In this document: one piece after another, positions 7,976 to 15,698 of the stretch
Layout of the letters: each line of letters starts with the position of its first letter
How positions within the stretch are numbered: position 1 is the stretch's first letter
DNA from: an uncultured Chitinophagaceae bacterium
Lineage (GTDB): Bacteria > Bacteroidota > Bacteroidia > Chitinophagales > Chitinophagaceae
DNA length: 28,533 bases
Direction of reading: 5' to 3'
Assembly (NCBI GenBank): GCA_946885335.1
Contig: CAMPGG010000006.1
Coordinates: forward strand, 1 to 28,533
The notes under the pieces: generated by a model
What the model saw: the letters and a program-made list of their open reading frames with translations, nothing else
The model's database searches: none
Told to the model about the DNA's origin: nothing
Position numbers and translations under genes: made by a program

Positions 7976-9031
7976 TTACATATATACCATGTCATTATGG
8001 AGCAAAGATTCTTTTTCAACCAACCTTTTTAAAAGTACTGTTTGATTACCAGCCCTCATAAAATTATGTCCCGGATATCTTGCTCCATAATATTTATCAT
8101 CATTCAGATGGTCGGTTAAAAAACGGAGCGCCTGCATATAAATCATAAACTTTCCAGCGTAAAAAAAATATTTTTTCTCTGTGGAAGTCAATTCATTTTT
8201 CATTTCGCTATAATAGCCATGCACTATGGCTTTATACATTTCTTCCCGCACAATGATTTTATCAAAGTCTTTTTCTTCTTCGCTCACAGGTGACAGGTAG
8301 GTACGCATCATATCACCTACATCGCTGATAAAATACCCGGGCATTACCGTATCCAGGTCAATTACACATATGCCTTTATTGTCTTCATCAAACAGTACAT
8401 TGCTGATCTTGGTATCGTGATGTGTAACCCTTAATTTAAATAAAGGATCTGATTTTATTTTCTGAAATTCAGTAACGATATCGGCATAACTGCTTAATTC
8501 TTTAATCAGGGAATCCGATTGAATGATACGCTGCGGATTACCTTTTTCAAGCGCTTCCAAAAACTGGTCATATCGCAAACCAAGGTCATGGAAAAATGGA
8601 ATGGTAACACGAAGCTGATTCACATCAAATCCCGATAGCAACTGCGTAAACCGTCCAAACTGAACCGCCGCTTCGTATGCCTGTGAGGCTGTTTCAACAA
8701 CATCTTTAGAATGCGAGCCTTTAACAAACTGAAACATCCGGAAAAAACCATTATCTTTTTGATAAACCATTTCATTCCCATCAATGGATGTCAACGCATT
8801 TACAAAACAATAATCCGGGTAATGATCTTTAAGATAATGGGCTATCAATTTAATATTGTAAGCAATATTCCCAGGTTCCGGAAAAACAATTTGATTTATA
8901 CGCTGAAGAATATATTCTTTATCCTTCAACATCACTTTCCAGGTATTATTTATAAGTCCACTACCAAACGGTTCAACCTTTATTGAATCATCCTGCAAAC
9001 CAAAAGCCGGTAAAACTGACTGTGTCATCAT
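7976..9031 (-). CDS. APH-fold sugar kinase, N-acetylhexosamine 1-kinase-like
   Basis: This 351-residue cytoplasmic protein has the aminoglycoside phosphotransferase fold. FGSGLINNTW at 22-31 is the nucleotide loop, YILQRINQIVFPEP at 40-53 contains the lysine-replacing strand, HHDTKISNVLFD at 204-215 holds catalytic D206 and N211, and VIDLDTVMPG at 223-232 supplies the metal-binding aspartates D225/D227. The INQxVF..P and DLDTVMPGYFISDVGD pattern and the length resemble NahK, which phosphorylates GlcNAc and GalNAc at C1 for salvage. That fits its neighbours, a GH109 and sulfatases that would release N-acetylhexosamines. Antibiotic resistance is unlikely. It is the last gene of the 12208-7976 group, 128 bp after the sulfatase gene. 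Confidence 0.75.
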   Translation of the reverse strand: MMTQSVLPAFGLQDDSIKVEPFGSGLINNTWKVMLKDKEYILQRINQIVFPEPGNIAYNIKLIAHYLKDHYPDYCFVNALTSIDGNEMVYQKDNGFFRMFQFVKGSHSKDVVETASQAYEAAVQFGRFTQLLSGFDVNQLRVTIPFFHDLGLRYDQFLEALEKGNPQRIIQSDSLIKELSSYADIVTEFQKIKSDPLFKLRVTHHDTKISNVLFDEDNKGICVIDLDTVMPGYFISDVGDMMRTYLSPVSEEEKDFDKIIVREEMYKAIVHGYYSEMKNELTSTEKKYFFYAGKFMIYMQALRFLTDHLNDDKYYGARYPGHNFMRAGNQTVLLKRLVEKESLLHNDMVYM

Positions 9032-9159
9032 TATTTTTATTTTCGATAATTAATTTTACCCGCCACAATTCACTTTGTTATTTACAACAGCCTTACAGAC
9101 ATCCATAGTTCTTAGATTTATTTTCATAAAATCCCGGGTTTACAAATTCAATTACTTCT

Positions 9160-10563
9160 TTATTTTATTTGAAACAAAGTATGGTCAGATGGCTGCCTTT
9201 CTTTGTTCATTAATTTTTCCATTTTTTTTACTCTACGGGGATGTTTTGATGAGAGATCATTATTTTCCCCGACATCTTTTTTCAAATCATACAATTCTGT
9301 ACGCATCGCTTTGGTGCCTTTATAAAAACGGATAGCCTTCCAATGATCTTTCCTGACTGCCTGTTTAAAACCATTTTCATAAAACTCCCAATACAAAGCA
9401 TTTCGTCTTTGAGGTTGCTTTTTATTGAATAATGCAGGCAAAAAAGAAATACCATCAGACACGGGTGATTGTGTATTTGTTATTTCCGCAATGGTTGGTA
9501 ACAGATCCCAAAAAGAACCTGCAAAATCCGATTCCACATTCGCAGGCACACGTCCTTTCCAGTATGCAATAAAAGGTATACGAATGCCCCCTTCATATAA
9601 ATCACGTTTTGTTCCTTTGAGCGGGCCACTGCTTTTAAAAAAATTAATTGCATCTGTCATCGTGCGACCACCTTCAGTATGTGTACCATTATCACTTGCA
9701 AAAATTACCAGTGTATTTTCCTCCAGGTTCAACTTTTTTAACAACGCTAAGATGCTGCCCACATAATCATCCATTTGCGTGATCATTGCTGCATAAGCCG
9801 CTTTTGGATTTGGTTGCGGACCATAATGCCTGCCTGCAGGTTGTGGTGTTTCAGGGGAAAATTTACTGCTGCCATCTGCATTCAGGTATTGCTGCATATA
9901 TTTTTGAGGCACCACCAATTCCGCATGTGGCAACGTATAGGAAACATACAGAAAGAAAGGTTGTTGCTTATAGGTTTCAATAAAAGTTAAAGCAGATTGA
10001 TTAAACCATTCATTGGCATACATGCCATCCGGAATTTTTATTCTTGTGGATTTTTTATTTACGAATTGCCAGGCTGAATCCGGCTTTTGAAAATGACCTT
10101 CAACATGATGAAGATGGCCTGCAAAAAAATCCCAACCTTTATTTTCAGGAACACCGGAACTGCCTTCAAGTCCCAGACCCCATTTGCCTGCCATGCCATT
10201 GATATATCCTTTCTGTTTCAAAACCTGTGGCAGAATGCTATCTGTTGAAGACAATGGCAGTTCCCCGTTACCCCTGATAGAAACATGACCGGTGTGCTGA
10301 CCCGTCATTAAACTGGCTCTTGAAGGTGCGCAAACCGTACTACCCGCATAGAAATTTGTAAATCTTATTCCCTGCCTTGCCATTTGATCAATATTGGGGG
10401 TTTTGATCAACTCCTGACCATAACAACCCAGGTCCCCATATCCAAGATCATCAGCTAAAATGAAAATGATATTTGGTTGCTGTGCAATAGTGGTTGTCGA
10501 AAAAATGCAGGCAATTAAAAAAAAAGAAACAGATCTGCACCAATTAAAAAAATGAGTGTACAT
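9160..10563 (-). CDS. Secreted arylsulfatase-type sulfatase
   Basis: This 467-residue sulfatase has a signal peptide ending around TTTIAQ-Q (1-28). FILADDLGYGDLGCYG holds metal ligands D38-D39, C78-A-P-S-R82 is the formylglycine site, and SDNG (D291-N292) is the second metal site. HTGHVSIRGNGE at 90-101, GHLHHVEGHF and the GPLKGTKRDLYEGGIRIPFIAYW block are typical of arylsulfatase A-like enzymes that act on sulfated galactose or similar sugars (S1_16-like, from memory). It differs from the other sulfatase, which has CGPSR and SDQG, so the two probably remove sulfate from different sugars. It lies between the GH109 gene (178 bp) and the kinase (128 bp). Exact substrate is uncertain. Confidence 0.85.
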   Translation of the reverse strand: MYTHFFNWCRSVSFFLIACIFSTTTIAQQPNIIFILADDLGYGDLGCYGQELIKTPNIDQMARQGIRFTNFYAGSTVCAPSRASLMTGQHTGHVSIRGNGELPLSSTDSILPQVLKQKGYINGMAGKWGLGLEGSSGVPENKGWDFFAGHLHHVEGHFQKPDSAWQFVNKKSTRIKIPDGMYANEWFNQSALTFIETYKQQPFFLYVSYTLPHAELVVPQKYMQQYLNADGSSKFSPETPQPAGRHYGPQPNPKAAYAAMITQMDDYVGSILALLKKLNLEENTLVIFASDNGTHTEGGRTMTDAINFFKSSGPLKGTKRDLYEGGIRIPFIAYWKGRVPANVESDFAGSFWDLLPTIAEITNTQSPVSDGISFLPALFNKKQPQRRNALYWEFYENGFKQAVRKDHWKAIRFYKGTKAMRTELYDLKKDVGENNDLSSKHPRRVKKMEKLMNKERQPSDHTLFQIK

Positions 10564-10612
10564 GAAAATATTCTGTTAGCGGGTTTTGTGCATTTAAGAT
10601 TAAATATTATTG

Positions 10613-10718
10613 TCAAAAAAAAAGCCTGGTCATACAGAAAACTTAATTGTAAAAAAGGTAAGATTCATTTCCGTTATTATTAATAATTCTCCTTCAAAGC
10701 ACTATTTTGAAACCAGGC
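10613..10718 (-). terminator. Possible long-loop stem with T tract after the GH109 gene
   Basis: On the - strand GCCTGGT (10718-10712) can pair with ACCAGGC (10630-10624), and nine T residues follow directly (10623-10615). The pairing sits between the GH109 stop and the sulfatase start. The loop of about 81 nt is unusually long for a simple terminator, so it could instead be a structured leader, or chance. Confidence 0.28.
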
Positions 10719-10741
10719 ACATCCTGAATCATGCTCATCAT

Positions 10742-12208
10742 TTATTGAACATTCAACTGGCCTGACTCCGATACGGCTTTTGCATTTCTTACACCAGTTG
10801 TTCCACCTCCTTCGAGTGTTAAAGTAACCGGCTTATTATTTTTCCAGGCGCCCCTGGTGAAATCCGGCACATCGACAGACCTTGATTTTTTAGCTACACT
10901 TTTTTCACCCAATGGAGAAACAGCGCTCCATAAAGCAGCATCATACACATCCTGGTCTAAAGGCAAACCATTGCGCAAGCAATCTATTAACCGCCAGTCC
11001 ATCATAAAGTCCATACCGCCATGGCCACCTACTTTCTTTGCCATTTCACCAATGCGTTTTACAATTTCCGGGGTGTATTTTTCTTCCAATTTTTTCATTT
11101 CATCCTGTTTAATCCAGCCATGTCCAAAGGCAATGCGTTGTGGATTGGGCCATTTCCTGGCTATCCCTTTTGTACCACTCACCAGGTGAATGCGTGAATA
11201 TGGGCGGGGACTGGTAACATCGTGCTGCAGCATGATCGTTTTTCCTTTTAGTGTACGGATCAACGTTGTATTCATATTGCCCCTGTAGCTGTTGTCTTTA
11301 AACTGGTTATAAAAAGGATCTTTTGCCGCCAATTCTTCGGCTTTTGCTGACATTTGAAAATCGTTTGTACTCATGCTGGTTAAATGATCGAACTGGTCTC
11401 CGCGGTTGATGTTCAAACACTGCGCAATGGGACCTAATCCATGTGTTGCATACAGGTTTCCATTACGGTCTCTATTTTCTTTTAACCGCCACATATCGGC
11501 GTAGCCATTTTTATTAAAGTTCAAATCAACCAGGTCATGTATGTAAGCGCCTTCTGCATGTATCACTTCGCCCAACACACCCTGCCTTGCCATATTCAAT
11601 GTGAGCAATTCAAAAAAATCATAGCAACAATTTTCCAGCATCATGCAGTGCTTACGTGTTTTTTCTGAAGTTTCAACCAGTTGCCAGCATTCATCGATCG
11701 TAACAGCTGCAGGAACTTCAACCGCTGCATGCTTTCCACTTTTCATAGCATATACCGCCATTGGTGTGTGCAACGACCAGGGAGTACAGATGTAAACAAG
11801 ATCAATATCAGGGCTTTCGCACATGGCTTTCCAACCATCATTACCACTGTATTCTTTTGCAGGAGGTAAACCCGCTTTTTGTAAGATTTTTTGTGCCTTT
11901 GCAGCACGGTCCGGAAACTTATCGCAAAGCGCTTTTATTTCTACGTTTTCAATATGGCTCATTCTTTCCACAGCACCCGGGCCACGCATGCCCAGGCCAA
12001 TAAAACCAATACGGACCTTGTCAATTTTTGGTGCTCCATATCCACACATATTTCCTTTGCCCGGAGGTAATAAATTTTTTGATGGATGATCCAAGATATC
12101 GTCAATATGATCCTTTGCAAGCAACCCATTAAAAGATGGAATACCTGTAGCTATGGCTCCGCCACCCAGGGCGATGTTCCTTAAAAAATTTCTACGGTTT
12201 GATGACAT
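10742..12208 (-). CDS. GH109 family glycosidase, alpha-N-acetylgalactosaminidase-like
   Basis: This 488-residue protein has the Gfo/Idh/MocA fold with a Tat signal: NRRNFLRN at 4-11 and the hydrophobic stretch ALGGGAIATGI. The NAD-binding motif GFIGLGMRG is at 68-76, CTPWSLHTP at 141-149, EVPAAVT at 164-170, MLENCCYDFFE at 190-200, GYADMWRLKEN at 235-245 and HGLGP at 256-260. These blocks match GH109 enzymes, which use bound NAD+ to cleave alpha-GalNAc, for example from blood group A or Tn structures. Tat export makes sense because the cofactor is bound before secretion. A LacI-type operator lies 63 bp upstream, the same as near the first sulfatase. A non-hydrolytic sugar dehydrogenase is less likely but cannot be excluded by reading alone. 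Confidence 0.85.
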   Translation of the reverse strand: MSSNRRNFLRNIALGGGAIATGIPSFNGLLAKDHIDDILDHPSKNLLPPGKGNMCGYGAPKIDKVRIGFIGLGMRGPGAVERMSHIENVEIKALCDKFPDRAAKAQKILQKAGLPPAKEYSGNDGWKAMCESPDIDLVYICTPWSLHTPMAVYAMKSGKHAAVEVPAAVTIDECWQLVETSEKTRKHCMMLENCCYDFFELLTLNMARQGVLGEVIHAEGAYIHDLVDLNFNKNGYADMWRLKENRDRNGNLYATHGLGPIAQCLNINRGDQFDHLTSMSTNDFQMSAKAEELAAKDPFYNQFKDNSYRGNMNTTLIRTLKGKTIMLQHDVTSPRPYSRIHLVSGTKGIARKWPNPQRIAFGHGWIKQDEMKKLEEKYTPEIVKRIGEMAKKVGGHGGMDFMMDWRLIDCLRNGLPLDQDVYDAALWSAVSPLGEKSVAKKSRSVDVPDFTRGAWKNNKPVTLTLEGGGTTGVRNAKAVSESGQLNVQ

Positions 12209-12270
12209 GAGTATTAATTATTTTTTAAAAATTTCAATGGTCAATATAGACAGAGAAAGTGATTTAATGG

Positions 12271-12285
12271 TGTGCAAACGGTTGC
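12271..12285. promoter_or_regulatory. Putative LacI-family operator (site 2)
   Basis: TGTGCAAACGGTTGC carries the palindrome GCAA-ACGG-TTGC at 12274-12285. It lies in the 135-bp gap upstream of the GH109 start. It differs from the site at 6270-6284 by one base (A to G in the centre), which suggests one regulator for both genes. On the - strand it also contains a TTTG that might overlap a -33 element. Confidence 0.55.
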
Positions 12286-12343
12286 CTGAAAATATGCACG
12301 CTGTGACCTGTTTACTTTCATAACAAACTGGCAGAAGTAATAA

Positions 12344-13663
12344 TTATTTCCTGAAAGGAACTTTTATGATTACCGATTCTGCCCTGCCCCTGATATTGGC
12401 CTTGCTTTGAATGGTCCATAGATCCAACAGGTTATCACCGTCAATGATGCTGCCGCTATAATCTCCCCATGCTACGCCATCTGTGGCTCCAACGCCTTCT
12501 CCAACGCTGATTATTTTCCGTGTAGTTCCCGGTGCATCTTTAGCCATTCTAAATGAAAACCGAGGGCTGATAAACGAATTACCATTTACTTCCTGGAAAC
12601 CAATCAGCACATCATTCTTTTTATTAACTGCTATGGTTGTTTGAATATAATTTGTGGTATCGCTTTTAATTAATCCTGTTTGTTGAATATGGCCGTTTTT
12701 CGCATTTATTTGGTGCCATTGAACTGCAGAACGTCCTTCACATTTTACAGCTTGCGAAAACCAAATACTTCCACTTTGATATACAAGATTTTTTGGATTA
12801 CGATCTCCGCTTGATACTTTTTGCTCCGTTCCTTTTTGAGGAGATTGCGGCGGATAATCAATATATTTTAATTCGTGTGGCTTTTTTGAAACTACCAGGC
12901 AATATGGCTGGCCATTCGCATCTTCCGAAACTTTACGAATAACAAAATGACCTTTTTCAATAGCAAAAAAATACAGATCCTCTATGTTGTCCTGCATAAA
13001 TACAGGATGTCCCAGGCTACCTTTAAAATGATAAATGGTAGCCGGTTTGCCTGCAATGGCATCAGCCATTCTCATAATAAACGTATTTTCTTCACCACCC
13101 GGATAAGAATAACCGATCCATTTCTTACTGTAACCGATGCCGCCGCCATCAACCTCTTCCGTTCTTGAAACAGGATAAATATTCCAGGCACCGGTAGGAT
13201 TGCTGGTTTCAGAAACAGCAATATTTACAGGTTTGGTTTTTTCTTTATCGTAATACCACCACAAATCAAATACAAATACTTTGTTGTGAATGTCAAAGAA
13301 CATCTTGGGGTCTATGCCGTTGTTGAAACATTTTTGAGAAACACCTTGTATAAAGTTGCCCTTCTTATCATAAATAATTAATCCACTGTTTGATCCTTCC
13401 AATACATAACCACCGCCCACGGCTACCTGTGGATCTACCTGCCGGTTTCCGTCCATTGAACCATTGAATACCTGGTAGCCATTGACCATCCGTGGATCGC
13501 CGCCCTGTCTGCGTTCCGGGCATTGATTGTCGTTATTGAAGCTGGATTTACGAATTGCCGTTACTATTTCGGTTTGCGAAGGTCGTATCGTGTCATTGGT
13601 AGTTTGTGCATTTGTATGCAATAAAAATAACAGGAACAACAGAACTAAGCTTGTATTTTTCAT
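12344..13663 (-). CDS. Secreted protein of unknown function, propeller-like
   Basis: I do not recognise a named family for this 439-residue protein. A signal peptide (KNTSLVLLFLLFLLHTNA) ends at about residue 19, followed by QTTN; there is no lipobox. The body has recurring short blocks built on Asp-Pro and aromatic strands: QVDPQVAVGGGYVLEGSN, LIIYDKKGNFIQG, IDPKMFFDIHNKVFVFDLWWYYD, NIAVSETSNPTGAWNIYP, GDRNPKNLVYQSGSIWFSQA and DGVAWGDYSGSIIDGDN. This resembles beta-propeller exo-proteins and loosely recalls sialidase-type folds, but no catalytic set can be assigned. It lies 133 bp after the second DUF4983 gene and 135 bp before the GH109 gene, between capture and trimming functions, so a role in glycoprotein binding or cleavage is plausible. 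Confidence 0.7.
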   Translation of the reverse strand: MKNTSLVLLFLLFLLHTNAQTTNDTIRPSQTEIVTAIRKSSFNNDNQCPERRQGGDPRMVNGYQVFNGSMDGNRQVDPQVAVGGGYVLEGSNSGLIIYDKKGNFIQGVSQKCFNNGIDPKMFFDIHNKVFVFDLWWYYDKEKTKPVNIAVSETSNPTGAWNIYPVSRTEEVDGGGIGYSKKWIGYSYPGGEENTFIMRMADAIAGKPATIYHFKGSLGHPVFMQDNIEDLYFFAIEKGHFVIRKVSEDANGQPYCLVVSKKPHELKYIDYPPQSPQKGTEQKVSSGDRNPKNLVYQSGSIWFSQAVKCEGRSAVQWHQINAKNGHIQQTGLIKSDTTNYIQTTIAVNKKNDVLIGFQEVNGNSFISPRFSFRMAKDAPGTTRKIISVGEGVGATDGVAWGDYSGSIIDGDNLLDLWTIQSKANIRGRAESVIIKVPFRK

Positions 13664-13686
13664 TGATGATAATTTTTTTTAGAGCT

Positions 13687-13734
13687 TTATTCCAGCTCCA
13701 GGTTTTCTAAAAGATCAGTTACAGTTTTTTTCAT
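13687..13734 (-). CDS. Possible 15-residue leader ORF before the unknown secreted gene
   Basis: ATG at 13734-13732 opens a 15-codon frame encoding MKKTVTDLLENLELE, ending with TAA 23 bp before the 13663 start. The coding appears balanced and the spacing suits a leader peptide, but a frame this short easily occurs by chance. No family is recognised. Confidence 0.2.
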   Translation of the reverse strand: MKKTVTDLLENLELE

Positions 13735-13796
13735 GAATGGATATTATTTCATTCAATGAATCGACGATCTTTTTTGTAATAATTCGGATGGGTTGA

Positions 13797-15530
13797 TTAT
13801 AGTTTTACAAATTCTGTTTCGTATTGAGATAGCCATGTACTGCCTTCAAAACCCCATGAAGTTGAAGTTGGTATGCGCAGCCAGTAGAAAACAGTAGGCG
13901 CCAAATCCACTCCTTTAATAAAAACACTGGTTGTATTAGGTGTTGTATTGGGTATTGTTGTACATGGGAGTTCCGAAACGCCTGTCCATTGATAACTGCC
14001 CTTTAGTATAAAATCTTTGTTACCTGCTATCTTATTTTTAAAGCGGGCACCAAAACCATCATTACCTGGCCAGTAGCCAATCAGGTTGTTATATTTTGGA
14101 TGTTGATTTATTTCTTTCAGGCAAAGGTTGCTCCTTATTTCATCATCAGTTAATGCAGTATTGAATATGGCCGCATCTGCACTAAAAAAGGTAACAGCTC
14201 CCATTCCCGGATCGGAACCCCATCCAAGCATTAATGGCGCAGGGGAAGAAATGTTTCCAAATGAGGAACCCAAATTAACAGTTCCCATATTATCCGCAAT
14301 TCTTGTTGCATCAGTAAAACGTTTTACCCACCTGCTACCGGCACTATCATAAATAACTACGGTTAACGTGTGCCATTGATTATCAAAAACATTTGGTGTT
14401 GTAGCCTGGATGCGTCTTTCACCACTGGTTTCAGACCGCACAGAGATAGCCCAGCTTGATCCACTGGTGAACATGGACCAACCTGGAGTTGAAGGCCATC
14501 GTTCCGTCTTTGATATAAAGTGCGGATATGCTCCGGGTCCGGACCCTTTTATTTTTACCTGGATGGTTTGCTCTCCCGTACCGGCATCATACATACCGCC
14601 ATCATTCAATACTTCTGCTTTTATAGTAGCTCCATCCCTGCCTTTTATTTGCACACCAGAAAAAACGCCACCTTTAATGAGTTCCGTCTTCTTCATCCTC
14701 TCATTGTAATAAAAAGAAAAAGTATTGGTTTCTTTTTCGGATGGTCCGCCATAAGAATTTCCTTCACCACCATGTGTGGATGTAATGATCACTAACCACT
14801 CTTCATTTTTATTGTATTCAGGCCTGGCTTTTAATGTGTTCATCAATTCGCCTACATAACCATCCACTTTCAAAACTGCATCTTTATAACCTGCAGAACC
14901 TGCTGAAAAGCCATGTTCCTTTCCGGCAATGGCCACACTGTTAAAATGAACAACCACCAGGTCAGACTTCACATTTTTCAGGCGAACTATAGCGGAATCT
15001 TTTACAGCGGCATCGGATGCTGCCAGCGTTTTATCTTCCACTTCGGGCACAAGCCTGTTCAGCAGGGTTGGCCAGGAAGTGATAAAAGAAGTTTGTAAAT
15101 CACTTTTTGCAGAACCCAGGATATAACTGAAAAAAGAGGGAAATGAAGACGGAGCCACATGCTGAGAACCACCTGAAGGCTGGCTGAATACAAATAAGCT
15201 GTCCTGTATCTGGTGCCTTGAATAGGATATGCCACTCATTAAGGTTTTCCAGGATGCCGCATCGGTTGTTGATTCATCAGAGATCCCCTCCCAGCTAAAC
15301 TTGCTATGTTCCTGCAAACTGGTAAGTACCGGTGGAGCTATGGTTTTATATTCACTGCCAACACCACCATCAATTCCTATTATTAAAACTTTACGGGTAA
15401 CGGTACTAACGGTATCCTCATTTTCTTCAAAAAAAGGTGGAATGTCAGCATATTTTTTACAGGAAGGCGCAATCAGCAGCAGTATGACCGAAAGCGTGAA
15501 AATCCCTGTAGCTATTTTGTTTATTTTCAT
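13797..15530 (-). CDS. DUF4983 lipoprotein: degenerate phosphodiesterase-fold domain plus LamG-like domain
   Basis: This 577-residue lipoprotein has a lipobox ending at C24 (LLLIAPSC-KK). Residues about 45-290 look like the alkaline phosphatase/type I phosphodiesterase fold: KVLIIGIDGGVG (D54), a TTDAASWKTLMSG nucleophile region, a VVHFNSVAIAGKEHG block and IITSTHGGEGN (252-254 THG). The usual D..GH and DHG ligands are altered: the first block has A200 and K204, and T252 replaces Asp, though H253 remains. Residues about 310-480 form a concanavalin/LamG-like region (ISVRSETSGERRIQA, WHTLTVVIYDS, ADAAIFNTALTDDEI) followed by IGYWPGNDG and a VDLAPTVFYWL end. It is a paralogue of the 18214-19980 protein, on the other side of the M60 protease. 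Probably surface exposed and binding rather than catalytic (inference). Confidence 0.75.
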   Translation of the reverse strand: MKINKIATGIFTLSVILLLIAPSCKKYADIPPFFEENEDTVSTVTRKVLIIGIDGGVGSEYKTIAPPVLTSLQEHSKFSWEGISDESTTDAASWKTLMSGISYSRHQIQDSLFVFSQPSGGSQHVAPSSFPSFFSYILGSAKSDLQTSFITSWPTLLNRLVPEVEDKTLAASDAAVKDSAIVRLKNVKSDLVVVHFNSVAIAGKEHGFSAGSAGYKDAVLKVDGYVGELMNTLKARPEYNKNEEWLVIITSTHGGEGNSYGGPSEKETNTFSFYYNERMKKTELIKGGVFSGVQIKGRDGATIKAEVLNDGGMYDAGTGEQTIQVKIKGSGPGAYPHFISKTERWPSTPGWSMFTSGSSWAISVRSETSGERRIQATTPNVFDNQWHTLTVVIYDSAGSRWVKRFTDATRIADNMGTVNLGSSFGNISSPAPLMLGWGSDPGMGAVTFFSADAAIFNTALTDDEIRSNLCLKEINQHPKYNNLIGYWPGNDGFGARFKNKIAGNKDFILKGSYQWTGVSELPCTTIPNTTPNTTSVFIKGVDLAPTVFYWLRIPTSTSWGFEGSTWLSQYETEFVKL

Positions 15531-15550
15531 ATGTCTATTTTTATTTTTTG

Positions 15551-15614
15551 GGTCATATGGAATTCGCCAAATAATTATCCAGGTTGGTTTGCGAAAGCTT
15601 ATGGCTCATTTCAT
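15551..15614 (-). promoter_or_regulatory. Conserved lipoprotein leader, copy B
   Basis: Read on the + strand, the block GGTCATATGGAATTCGCC (15551-15568) lies 21 bp from the start of the DUF4983 gene, and CTCATTTCAT (15605-15614) lies 37 bp beyond the block. Both elements recur before the genes starting at 19980 and 21755. On the - strand an 18-codon ORF (15609-15553) runs through it. This copy has no inserted palindrome and serves as the reference form. Confidence 0.5.
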
Positions 15615-15698
15615 ATTCTTTTATTTTTTTGGTCAAAATGTCCTCGTATAACGGGAATCATTAAGTGAAATAATTTTGCTTAAAATTTCCAAACGCCA

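Noticed and set aside
7976..9031. Aminoglycoside resistance kinase
   Set aside because: The protein has the APH fold, but its length, INQxVF and DLDTVMPGYFISD motifs and glycan context fit a sugar-1-kinase better.
10742..12208. Ordinary Gfo/Idh/MocA sugar dehydrogenase
   Set aside because: The Tat signal and the extended GH109 blocks (MLENCCYDFF, GYADMWRLKEN, HGLGP) point to the NAD-dependent glycosidase family.
14410..14795. Overlapping + strand reading frames opposite the second DUF4983 gene
   Set aside because: They are shadows of a well-supported gene with lipobox and domain motifs, and encode no recognisable protein.
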